From Nonomuraea typhae (GTDB lineage Bacteria; Actinomycetota; Actinomycetes; Streptosporangiales; Streptosporangiaceae), in the NCBI RefSeq assembly GCF_009760925.1, contig NZ_VRLV01000002.1, positions 620,001 to 684,000 on the forward strand: a DNA stretch of 64,000 nucleotides. Reading direction: 5' to 3'. The notes below the pieces were generated by a model. That model was not told the origin of the DNA. It searched no databases and was given only the letters and a program-made list of their open reading frames with translations. The translations under genes and the position numbers were made by a program. Every line of letters begins with the position of its first letter. Positions within the stretch are counted from its first letter, which is position 1. Of the stretch, positions 42,524 to 52,125 are shown piece by piece.

Positions 42524-43929
42524 GTGGGCCAGGTGGAGGGCATGGCCCCCGACGGTGTCCGCAGCCTGAAGGACACACTTCGCCAGGCCGAAGCCTCGCT
42601 GGAGGACATCGGCGAGGAACTGTGGAACATCCTGCGCGGCGCCTGGTTGCCGACCGCCTCGGCCGACGCCATCCGCCGGACGGCTGCCTGGGCCGGAGCA
42701 CAAGGCCCCGAGATCAACAGGCGCCTGCTCATCCTGGAACGCATGGAACTGGCCCGGCCGGAGCTGTTCGGCGCGGGCAAGCCGCCCATCTCCGTCGATG
42801 AATCCCTGCTCGCCCCCGGAGCGGTCCTGCCCACGTCCGGCGACTTCTGGGACCGCGTCGGCCAGCGCGCGCAGGCCACCTTCGACCCGAACCTGAACTC
42901 GGGCGACCCGGTGACGGAGAACGTCAAGGGCGCCGTGGAAAGCGTCGCCGGGCTCGGGAAGATGGTCGTCGACTTCTCCCCCGCCCGGGCGGTCGTCGAC
43001 TTCATGGGCTGGCAACGCAGCATGGACGATCTCGGCACGTCCCTGGTCACCGCCGTGCAGAACCCCGCCGCGTTCGCCAAGGCGGCGCTGGACTGGGACA
43101 CCTGGGCCACCAATCCCCAGCGGGCGTTCGGCCGCCTCATCCCGGACCTTGTGGCAGCTATCACCACCGCCGGCACCAGCAGCGGAGCCTCAGCCACCAC
43201 CCGCGCCGCGGGAGCACTGGGCAGGGCCGCCAAGAACGTGATCCGCCCCGGCCCGTCGAAAAGCCCGCATCATTTGGACGACGCCTTACGGCACACCAGC
43301 AATGCAGAGGGGCGCGCGTGGGCTCGGGACAACATGCCCCTTCCGGACCTCACCGCGAAGGAACTGCGCGCACTGGAGTCCTACGGCGGCAACGGCTACC
43401 AGCGGATCAACTCCGGCCTGCGGGCCAAGGCCGTCGATCCCGGCGTCGTCTGGTCTCCCGACGTCGCCGCCGAGATCGCCGCGATGGACCGGGCACTCGC
43501 CAAATCTCAGCTGCCATCCGACGTGGTCCTGCACAGAGGCGTGGGCAAAGGGTTCCTGGAGGCGGTGGGGGTCGACATCGAGTCGCCCGCGCACATGGAA
43601 GCGCTGGAAGGCGCCGTCATCACCGAACCGGGATACCTGAGCACCAGCGTGGGGCGGAGAGCCGGGTTCGACGGGGATGTCCGCGTGCTGCTCAGAGTCC
43701 CCAAGGGCTACGACGCCTTGAACATGTACCCATCACCAAGCTGCCCGCCGAACGCGAGATCCTCCTGCCGCGCGGCACACCCTACTTTGTGCGCGGTGTG
43801 TACCGTAAAGACGGCCAGTGGTACATGGAAGCGGACGTCGTGCCGAAGGGCTGGACCAAGCCGCCCGACTGGAACGCCCTACCGTCCATGGACGCCGACG
43901 CCGGGTGGAAGGGTTCGTACGATGACTGA
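42524..43929 (+). pseudogene. Frameshifted ADP-ribosyltransferase polymorphic toxin
   Basis: About 468 aa if the frame is corrected. The N-terminal part (1-240) is helical (WXG-like WLPTASADAIRRTAAW segment and an Ala-rich region). The C-terminal part is an ADP-ribosyltransferase fold of the R-S-E group: DVVLHRGVGKG (Arg338), GYLSTSVGRRAG (STS 383-385), then ITKLPAEREILLPRGTPY carrying the ExE pair in another frame. The shift lies at 43730-43731, where one base appears missing between TAC and ATC. Uncorrected, the first frame runs on without a stop into the immunity gene. Starts: GTG 42524 or ATG 42542. Could be decay, sequencing error or recoding. Confidence 0.75.
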
Positions 43930-44248
43930 CTCCCCGAATCCCCGTTTCTACGATTACGTCACCCCTATTTCCGTCTCAAGAAGCGACTCCTACGGCTTCA
44001 AGACCACCGGCCCGGTACGGCAGGCCGCCGTCCACGACCGCGACGGACGGCTACTCGGGCACGTGTGGACCGACGACCGTAAAGCCGCGGGCTTCACGCG
44101 CATCGAGGATCCCGAGCCGGACATGGCGCCGGCGGGCGTGCGCATACGCCTCATTCTCGCCGACGCCTACAAGGCGGGAGTTCCCGCGAGCGACGTACTG
44201 GATCCCGCCCTGTACGCACCAGAGTTCGAGCTGCGCCGCGACGGCTAG
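43922..44248 (+). CDS. Putative immunity protein to the ADP-ribosyltransferase toxin
   Basis: 108 aa, no recognised family. Sequence DYVTPISVSRSDSYGFKTTGP, RQAAVHDRDGRLLGHVWTDDR and DMAPAGVRIRLILADAYKAG suggests a small compact fold without a signal peptide. ATG at 43922 lies within the last codons of the corrected toxin frame (8-bp overlap), the usual toxin-immunity arrangement. In the sequence as given it is in frame with the 5' two-thirds of the toxin, so a fused product could be made. Assigned by position, not homology. Confidence 0.6.
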   Translation: MTDSPNPRFYDYVTPISVSRSDSYGFKTTGPVRQAAVHDRDGRLLGHVWTDDRKAAGFTRIEDPEPDMAPAGVRIRLILADAYKAGVPASDVLDPALYAPEFELRRDG

Positions 44249-44499
44249 CACAGCAAGGGGATCAATCGTCCTAGGAACGCTTCCGTGCCCTTGAATTTGG
44301 CCGGTATCGCGCCGCTCACGGTGTAAATGGTTCTCCGACCCCGCCCCTTGGGATAGGCCCCGGTGCGCTGGTATTCGGCCATCTCCGCGGCGCTCTCCCC
44401 GTAGCGGGTCCGGTTGTATCGGTCTCGTTCTTGTGGGGAGAGGTTCTCCTCGTAGACGTCGTTCCGCTCCGTCGCCGGCACTTGCTGCTCCTTGGTCAC
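44245..44499 (-). CDS. Small hypothetical protein
   Basis: 84 aa, charged N-terminus (NDVYEENLSPQERDRYNRTR) and basic C-terminal half. Not recognised. The 3' end overlaps the immunity gene by 4 bp. GC and codon use are lower than in the rest of the window, as in the flanking region 44500-44660. It may be an orphan immunity gene, a toxin fragment, or a chance frame; start GTG 44499. Confidence 0.4.
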   Translation of the reverse strand: MTKEQQVPATERNDVYEENLSPQERDRYNRTRYGESAAEMAEYQRTGAYPKGRGRRTIYTVSGAIPAKFKGTEAFLGRLIPLLC

Positions 44500-44686
44500 C
44501 GCGCGTGGTTGCGGAGCGTTGAGGCTGGCGGCGATATTAACGGTATCAGTATTGCATAGTTGCTCAATGAGGCAATATCGGCCACCTGGAATATGGCAGA
44601 AATATAGAAATGCGGAGCGTGCAATTCCGCATACGGCATGAGTCTTTCTGGATGAATTGTCAGACCATGATCAACGGGCGGGATTC
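44500..44686. other. AT-rich intergenic patch
   Basis: About 190 bp with no gene and a base composition far richer in A+T than its surroundings (for example GATATTAACGGTATCAGTAT and AATATAGAAA). It contains a dyad TGCGGA-9 nt-TCCGCA at 44611-44631 and the short repeat GCGGAGCGT twice. This suggests a scar of horizontal transfer beside the toxin cassette. Confidence 0.6.
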
Positions 44687-45118
44687 ATGTCGCCTACCAT
44701 GTGGCCCATGGACGACCGCTTAGCCATCGCCGACCGCCTCGCCACCTACGCCTATGCCATCGACGGCGGCGCCTGGGACCTGCTCGACGAGGTTTTCACG
44801 CCTGAGGCCCTGCTCGACTACACCTCGGCCGGCGGGATCAAAGGGACGTTCCCCGAGGTCAAGGCATGGCTGGCGGAGGTGCTTCCCCAGTGGCCCGGGC
44901 GGCTGCATCTGATCGGGGCTTGCCGGGTTGCCGTGCGGGGGGATCTGGCCGAGGTGTCGGCGTCGTTCAGCGACACGCTCTCGCCCAGCCGGGAGCTTGT
45001 CGCGGCCCGGGGAGTCCTGCAGGGCGGTGGCTGGTATCACCACCAGATGGTCCGGACCGAGGCCGGATGGCGGAGCGTGGAGCTGGTTGAGGAGCAGACC
45101 TGGCGGGCTATTTACTGA
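44687..45118 (+). CDS. SnoaL-like / nuclear transport factor 2 fold protein
   Basis: 143 aa from ATG 44687. The core MDDRLAIADRLATYAYAIDGGAWDLLDEVFTPEALLDY is the first helix and strand of SnoaL-like cone-shaped folds; RGVLQGGGWYHHQMVRTEAGWRSVEL gives the closing strands. Members include polyketide cyclases and steroid isomerase-like proteins, usually with few conserved catalytic residues. ATG 44708 (MDDRL) is an alternative start. Its position beside the AT-rich patch offers no functional clue. Confidence 0.75.
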   Translation: MSPTMWPMDDRLAIADRLATYAYAIDGGAWDLLDEVFTPEALLDYTSAGGIKGTFPEVKAWLAEVLPQWPGRLHLIGACRVAVRGDLAEVSASFSDTLSPSRELVAARGVLQGGGWYHHQMVRTEAGWRSVELVEEQTWRAIY

Positions 45119-45188
45119 AATATCCCACTCCCCTGTCCTAGGTCCGGAGTGTTACGGTTGGCCGGTGCCGTACCGGATGAGGGGTTAG

Positions 45189-46562
45189 ATGTTTGGGATT
45201 GTCCGGCCGTGCCGGCACGGCATGTGCGGGGGGATGTTCAAGGACTGGCTGGGGCATCTTTGCGGCCTCTGCGTTGCGCTGCGCGACGAACATGGGCAGG
45301 CCGCCCGTCTTGCCACCAACTACGATGCCCTGCTCGTATCCGTGCTTACCGAGGCTCAGACCGCCTCGCCTCCCCGCCGGCGCACGGCGGCGCCCTGCGC
45401 GCTGCGCGGGTTCAGGACCGCCGACATCGTCCAGTCGGAAGGGGTACGGCTGGCCGCCACCGTCTCCCTCATCCTGGCCGCCGGGAAACTCCGCGACCAC
45501 ATCGCCGACGGCGACGGGCCCTACCGGCGGCGGCCGGTAGCCGTGACCGCCGGGCGGCTGGCTCGCCGCTGGTCCGCCCGCGCCACCGCCTCCGCCTCGG
45601 CCCTCGCCTTCGACCCGGCCCCGCTGACCGGCGCGGCGGCGGCTCAGCTCGCGTTAGAGCGCTCCACCGCCGTTCTGAGCCCCGAGTCTCACTCCGGTAC
45701 TGCGCGACTTGAGCCCTCCTCTGGCACTGCCCGCCTTGAGTCTCCCTCTGGCACTGCCCGCCCTGAGTCTCCCTTCGGTGCTGCGCGTCCTGAGTCTCCC
45801 ACTGGCACTGCGCGTCCTGAGTCTCCCTTCGGTGCTGCGCGCCTCGGGCGCTCCTCCGCCGCCGTGCGTCCCGGGGCCTCCGGTAGCGCCAGCTCGGGTG
45901 CTGCCGGCCTTGCCCTCCTCACCGCGCCGACCGAGGACGCCGTGGCCGCGGCGTTCGCCCACACCGCGGTGCTGGCGGGGCGGCCCGGGAACCGGGAGCC
46001 GCTGGAGCGGGCCGGGCGGTCGTTCGGGCGGCTTGCCCACCTTCTCGATGCCGTCGAGGACCTCGACGACGACCGGCGGCGCGGCGCCTACAACCCGCTG
46101 CTGGCCACCGGCGCATCCCTGTCCGTCGCCCGCGAGCACTGCGACCGGGCGCAGTCAGAACTCCGCGCCGCCTTCGCCGACCTGGACCTTTCCCGCCCCG
46201 ACCTGGCCGGGGCGCTGCTGGTGAAGGAGACCTCCCGGGCCGTCAACCGGGCCTTCACCGTCACGGCGGGCCGGTCCTCCGGTGCGCCCTCCCCTGAGGC
46301 TCCGGCGCCCGGCCCGCCGTCGCCCGGCGAGCCCGGCTCGCCGTCCCACCACGAACCCCATCAAACCAGCGGGCTGTTCTCGCTGGCCTGTGCCGCCTTC
46401 TCCTGCTGCACCTGCGGCCTGTACGAGCCACCGGCCGAGGACGGTGAGTCCCGCTGCGGCCGGTGCAGGGACTGCGGCGACGCCTGCTGTCAGGGGTGTG
46501 ACTGCTGCTCGAACTGCAGCGACTGCGACTGCTGCTCGGGCTGCGACTGCTGCCCCTCGTGA
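45189..46562 (+). CDS. DUF5685 family protein with cysteine-rich tail
   Basis: 457 aa. The DUF5685 core is split: MFGIVRPCRHGMCGGMFKDW, LCGLCVALRDEHGQAARLATNYDALLVSVLTEAQT and the AAFAHTAVLAGRPGNREPL and AHLLDAVEDLDDD blocks are intact. Between them (about 155-240) is an insertion with six nine-residue repeats (GTARPESPF). The C-terminus, after a short hydrophobic LFSLACAAFSCCTCGLYEP, is an extreme run of about 20 cysteines (CGRCRDCGDACCQGC onward), possibly metal-binding or disulfide-knotted. Core function unknown. The ATG follows a GAGGGG site. Confidence 0.78.
   Translation: MFGIVRPCRHGMCGGMFKDWLGHLCGLCVALRDEHGQAARLATNYDALLVSVLTEAQTASPPRRRTAAPCALRGFRTADIVQSEGVRLAATVSLILAAGKLRDHIADGDGPYRRRPVAVTAGRLARRWSARATASASALAFDPAPLTGAAAAQLALERSTAVLSPESHSGTARLEPSSGTARLESPSGTARPESPFGAARPESPTGTARPESPFGAARLGRSSAAVRPGASGSASSGAAGLALLTAPTEDAVAAAFAHTAVLAGRPGNREPLERAGRSFGRLAHLLDAVEDLDDDRRRGAYNPLLATGASLSVAREHCDRAQSELRAAFADLDLSRPDLAGALLVKETSRAVNRAFTVTAGRSSGAPSPEAPAPGPPSPGEPGSPSHHEPHQTSGLFSLACAAFSCCTCGLYEPPAEDGESRCGRCRDCGDACCQGCDCCSNCSDCDCCSGCDCCPS
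45696..45857 (+). repeat. 27-bp in-frame tandem repeats in DUF5685 gene
   Basis: Six units of 27 bp encode nine-residue GTARPESPF-like repeats (GTARLEPSS to GAARLGRSS). Middle copies are nearly identical at DNA level. They fall at a domain boundary of DUF5685, so they form a flexible linker insertion. Confidence 0.85.
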
Positions 46563-46564
46563 TC

Positions 46565-46680
46565 GCGGCTCCGAAGTGCCCGCCCAGCCTCCAGAGTGCC
46601 CGCGGCTCCAGAGTGCCCTGCCGCTCCCGACTGCCCTGCCGCTCCAGAGTGCCCTGCGGCTTCAGAGTGGCCCCAGCGGC
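46565..46680. repeat. 18-bp tandem repeats in the intergenic gap
   Basis: About six degenerate units of CGGCTCCAGAGTGCCCTG fill the gap between the DUF5685 stop and the TauE stop (both converge here). They may form alternating hairpin-free spacer DNA; no gene is seen. Confidence 0.7.
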
Positions 46681-46699
46681 CCGCCGTACCCCCCGGAAG

Positions 46700-47425
46700 T
46701 CAGCCCAAGAGGCTCTGGCCGATCAGTACCAGTGCCGAGACTGCCGCCACGATCAGGATGGCCGCCCGGACCTTGCCGCCGTCCAGGTAGCGCCGCAGCG
46801 GTCCGGAGACCACGAAACCGGCGATCATCGGCACCAGCAACGCCGCCCCCACCCCCAGGGACCTGGCCGGGAGCCGGTCCACGAAGGCCAGGATAATCAG
46901 CGACTGGCCGGCGCTGAGGACGAAGAACATGGCCAGTGTCGCCCGGATCTGCGGGCCTTTGGCGTTCTGGTACACCAGGCCCATGGGCGGGCCGCCGATG
47001 CCGGTGGCGGTGCCCGTGATGCCGGAGATGAAGCCGGCGGCGGTGAGGGTCGCGCCGTTGCGCGGGATGCTGATCGCCCGGGCGGTCAGGCCGACCGCGA
47101 TCAGCACCATGACGCCCACGAAGACGCCGAGGGTCTGGACGGAGACGAAGACGACGACGTACGCGCCGATGAAACTGCCCGGCAGACGGCCGAGGATCGC
47201 GAAGCCCAGGCCGCGCCAGTCCACTTTGCGCCATTCGGCGGCGAGGGTGAACAGCGGCAGCGTGAAGTTGACCACCTGGATGGCGCCCGGCATGACGCCC
47301 GGGTCGAGGAGCGTGACCACGGGGGCCGCGATCAGCCCCATTCCGAACCCGACGCCTCCTTGCACAATCGCGCCGATGAAGACCGCCAATCCACTCACGA
47401 TCAGGACAAGGGGGAGATCGTTCAT
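46700..47425 (-). CDS. TauE/SafE family sulfite/organosulfur exporter-like protein
   Basis: 241 aa, eight helices. Signature: VFIGAIVQGGVGFGMGLIAAPVVTLLDP at the N-terminus and ITGTATGIGGPPMGLVYQN in the second half, the two repeats of the TauE/SafE family. The family transports sulfite, sulfoacetate or related anions; the substrate is not deducible here. The ATG at 47425 lies 104 bp from the divergent fifth metallopeptidase gene, with a strong dyad in between. Confidence 0.85.
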   Translation of the reverse strand: MNDLPLVLIVSGLAVFIGAIVQGGVGFGMGLIAAPVVTLLDPGVMPGAIQVVNFTLPLFTLAAEWRKVDWRGLGFAILGRLPGSFIGAYVVVFVSVQTLGVFVGVMVLIAVGLTARAISIPRNGATLTAAGFISGITGTATGIGGPPMGLVYQNAKGPQIRATLAMFFVLSAGQSLIILAFVDRLPARSLGVGAALLVPMIAGFVVSGPLRRYLDGGKVRAAILIVAAVSALVLIGQSLLG

Positions 47426-47464
47426 AGCGGAGAGTCAACCATCCGGCCTTTCACTCCTTACACG

Positions 47465-47491
47465 GTGGTCCTGACAGCGCGTCAGGACCAC
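47465..47491. promoter_or_regulatory. 11-bp-arm dyad between divergent tauE-type and metallopeptidase genes
   Basis: GTGGTCCTGAC, spacer AGCGC, GTCAGGACCAC: perfect arms of 11 bp. It lies 40 bp from the TauE start and 38 bp upstream of the metallopeptidase GTG, so it could regulate both promoters. The regulator is unknown. Confidence 0.6.
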
Positions 47492-47514
47492 GCCCCCGAC
47501 CATGCCCGTGGCCC

Positions 47515-47520
47515 TAGGAT
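47515..47520 (+). promoter_or_regulatory. -10 element of leaderless metallopeptidase promoter (fifth copy)
   Basis: TAGGAT followed by CCG ends 8 nt before the GTG at 47529, the same layout and sequence as before paralogue 3. No ribosome site and no good -35 are seen. Confidence 0.6.
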
Positions 47521-47528
47521 CCGTCTGC

Positions 47529-48263
47529 GTGCCCCTCATCAAGACCGCCGCCGCGCTCTCGGCCCTCGCCGTCGTCGCCACGCCACTGAAGATCAGCCCG
47601 GCCCCCCGTGATCCGTGGGCGGGATCCGGGACGTTGCCCGCCCAGTCCTGCCGGGAGCCCGCGCTGATCTCCGGTGGGGTGGCGCGCCCTCAGGAGTACC
47701 TCCGCGCAATGGTGAAATGTCTGGACAAGGCGTGGAACGGCCACTTCGCCAAAGCCCGGAAGCCGTTCAGCAAACCCAAGGTCGTCTACTTCGACGCCCC
47801 CCAGGACCGGATCTGCGGCCTGCCCTGGCCGGAAGGCATCGCCGCCTTCTACTGCACCGCCCGCCGTACTCTCGTCTTCCCGCTGACCGGCGACTGGATC
47901 GAAGGCCGCACCGACCTGTTGCCGCTGAAGGTCGCCGCCCACGAGTACGGGCACCACCTGCAGACGCTGACCGGGATCCGCGCCGCCTACGAGCGCGGCC
48001 GGGCCACCGCCGAACGCGGGCGCCGCTACGAGCTGCAGGCCGACTGCCTGTCCGGGGTCTTCCTGGGCGCCGCCTGGAAGTCGTTGCCCAGGGCCGCGAA
48101 GGATTGGGCCGCGCTCCTGGAAACGGTGAAGGCCAGCGGCGACGACACCTACCGCACCCACGGGACCGGCGCCAGCCGCGTGTACTGGCTGACCCGCGGC
48201 TACACCACCGCCAAGCCCGCCTCGTGCGACACCTGGTCGGCACCGGCCTCCCGGGTGTCATGA
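47529..48263 (+). CDS. Secreted neutral zinc metallopeptidase, paralogue 5
   Basis: 244 aa from GTG 47529, chosen from the conserved 8-nt distance to TAGGAT and because the signal peptide (IKTAAALSALAVVATPL) then starts at once. It lacks the LTxNxxYxxG motif of paralogues 2-4. The zinc site is HEYGHH (138-143) and ELQADC (168-173), with D in place of E. The end CDTWSAPASRVS matches CNTW. It lies 12 kb from the other four and ends before a strong terminator. Confidence 0.85.
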   Translation: MPLIKTAAALSALAVVATPLKISPAPRDPWAGSGTLPAQSCREPALISGGVARPQEYLRAMVKCLDKAWNGHFAKARKPFSKPKVVYFDAPQDRICGLPWPEGIAAFYCTARRTLVFPLTGDWIEGRTDLLPLKVAAHEYGHHLQTLTGIRAAYERGRATAERGRRYELQADCLSGVFLGAAWKSLPRAAKDWAALLETVKASGDDTYRTHGTGASRVYWLTRGYTTAKPASCDTWSAPASRVS

Positions 48264-48300
48264 AAAAGCACGAAAAATCGCGATAAATCGTGTCAACACG

Positions 48301-48347
48301 ACGGCGCCGCCGTACCGGATCAGGATCAGACCGGACGGCGGCGCCGT
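48301..48347. terminator. Bidirectional terminator
   Basis: ACGGCGCCGCCGT and ACGGCGGCGCCGT form a 13-bp stem extended by CCGG/CCGG across a single bulged base, between convergent genes (metallopeptidase 5 and aconitase). The loop is 12 bases. Confidence 0.75.
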
Positions 48348-48354
48348 ACTCGAG

Positions 48355-51096
<2,742 letters not shown>

Positions 51097-51136
51097 TCAG
51101 CTCAAATCCTGCCGCACCCGGGGACCGGACAAGACG

Positions 51137-51150
51137 TTAGGTAACCCTAA
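51137..51150. promoter_or_regulatory. Iron-box-like dyad upstream of acnA
   Basis: On the minus strand TTAGGGTTACCTAA has arms TTAGG/CCTAA and matches 13 of 19 positions of the IdeR/DmdR iron box (TTAGGTTAGGCTAACCTAA) when extended. It lies about 70-85 bp upstream of the acnA GTG. Control of aconitase by iron regulators is plausible because the enzyme needs Fe-S clusters. Confidence 0.45.
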
Positions 51151-51168
51151 CTCGCTGGTGACGGCGGA

Positions 51169-51213
51169 TATCTCGACATCAAGATATCCCTAAAGTATCT
51201 CGACATCAAGTTA
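51169..51213. promoter_or_regulatory. Two direct copies of a MarR-type dyad upstream of acnA
   Basis: TATCTCGACATCAAGATA (51169-51186) and TATCTCGACATCAAGTTA (51196-51213) are 27 bp apart. Each is a near-palindrome with arms TATCT and AGATA; the first also extends to GGATATC/GATATCC. Such dyads resemble MarR-family sites; in Streptomyces the MarR protein TamR controls acnA, so a TamR-type regulator is suggested but not present in the window. Confidence 0.5.
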
Positions 51214-51225
51214 ACCGCTCAGGCG

Positions 51226-51954
51226 TCACACCGGCGCCAGCCGCCAGAACAGCAACCCGATGATCGCCACCGACAGAATCGGCGCCAGAATCTTCTGCTC
51301 GAACGTCTTGCCCGTCTTGATGCCGATCTTCCACGGCAGCACCCACCGCGCCGCCAGCGGCCACAGCACCGGGCAGCCCTTCTCCGTCATGCAGTCGCCC
51401 ACCACGTGGGTGAAGCTCCCGATCCCCACGGCCAGCCCCAGCCACGCGTACCCGACGTCCAGCGACATGAACACGACGAAGAGCCCCGCCGTCAACCCGA
51501 TGTTGATCATGGCGGAGCCCGCCTTGTTCCCCGGAATGCCGATGCCGATGGCCCGCAGCGCCAGCCCGATCAGCAGCACCACCATGATGTCGCGCCCGAT
51601 CGGATAGGTGCTGGCCAGCCAGTGCGCCCCGAACCCGATCGCCACCGCGAACGCCAGCGAGTGCGTCATCCCCCGGTGCCCACCGCTGATCCAGGCCACG
51701 AACTTGGACAGCGCCCAGGTCACGGGGCCGAAGGTCTGGGCGATGGTGGCGCTCGGGTGGTCGAGGTCGGGCAGCATGGCGGCGCCCGCGCAGACGATCG
51801 CCCCGGCGATGAGCTCGGACGGCGTCAGCGCGTTGGCCATGATCCCGGTCTCGATGAACCGGCTCGACTCGTTCAGCAACGGCAACGCCGCGAACGCGGG
51901 CGCCAGCCCCAGCCACGCGATGGCTCCGGTCATCGCGTGCGAATGCCCCATCAT
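51226..51954 (-). CDS. YdjM-like membrane-bound metal-dependent hydrolase
   Basis: 242 aa. The PF04307 hallmark starts the protein: GHSHAMTGAIAWL (His residues) followed by LPDLDHPSATIAQTFG and GGHRGMTHSLAFA, which together supply Asp/His metal ligands; several transmembrane helices lie between. The family is annotated as inner-membrane metal-dependent hydrolases with unknown substrate. ATG 51954 (MMGHSH) is chosen because the family begins there. The 159-bp gap to acnA holds the acnA regulatory sites. Confidence 0.8.
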   Translation of the reverse strand: MMGHSHAMTGAIAWLGLAPAFAALPLLNESSRFIETGIMANALTPSELIAGAIVCAGAAMLPDLDHPSATIAQTFGPVTWALSKFVAWISGGHRGMTHSLAFAVAIGFGAHWLASTYPIGRDIMVVLLIGLALRAIGIGIPGNKAGSAMINIGLTAGLFVVFMSLDVGYAWLGLAVGIGSFTHVVGDCMTEKGCPVLWPLAARWVLPWKIGIKTGKTFEQKILAPILSVAIIGLLFWRLAPV

Positions 51955-52088
51955 GCGAAGATCACATTTGAGACTGTACGGCAAAGCCACCGTCTCACGG
52001 AGGTATCCCGGAGGTCATGAGGGGTTACGGCGTCCGCCCACCCCGATTCACATGAGCCCTGTTCACATTTACCGGAATCTGAGCTTAC

Positions 52089-52107
52089 TTATGAGTAACA
52101 CTCATAA
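52089..52107. promoter_or_regulatory. 19-bp perfect palindrome upstream of SGNH hydrolase gene
   Basis: TTATGAGT, spacer AAC, ACTCATAA. It lies 10 bp upstream of the GGAGG ribosome site of the gene at 52126, in a position to block transcription. Dyads with TGAGT/ACTCA arms are typical of TetR-type repressors, but no regulator adjoins. Confidence 0.6.
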
Positions 52108-52125
52108 CCGCCGGAGGTATCCCCC

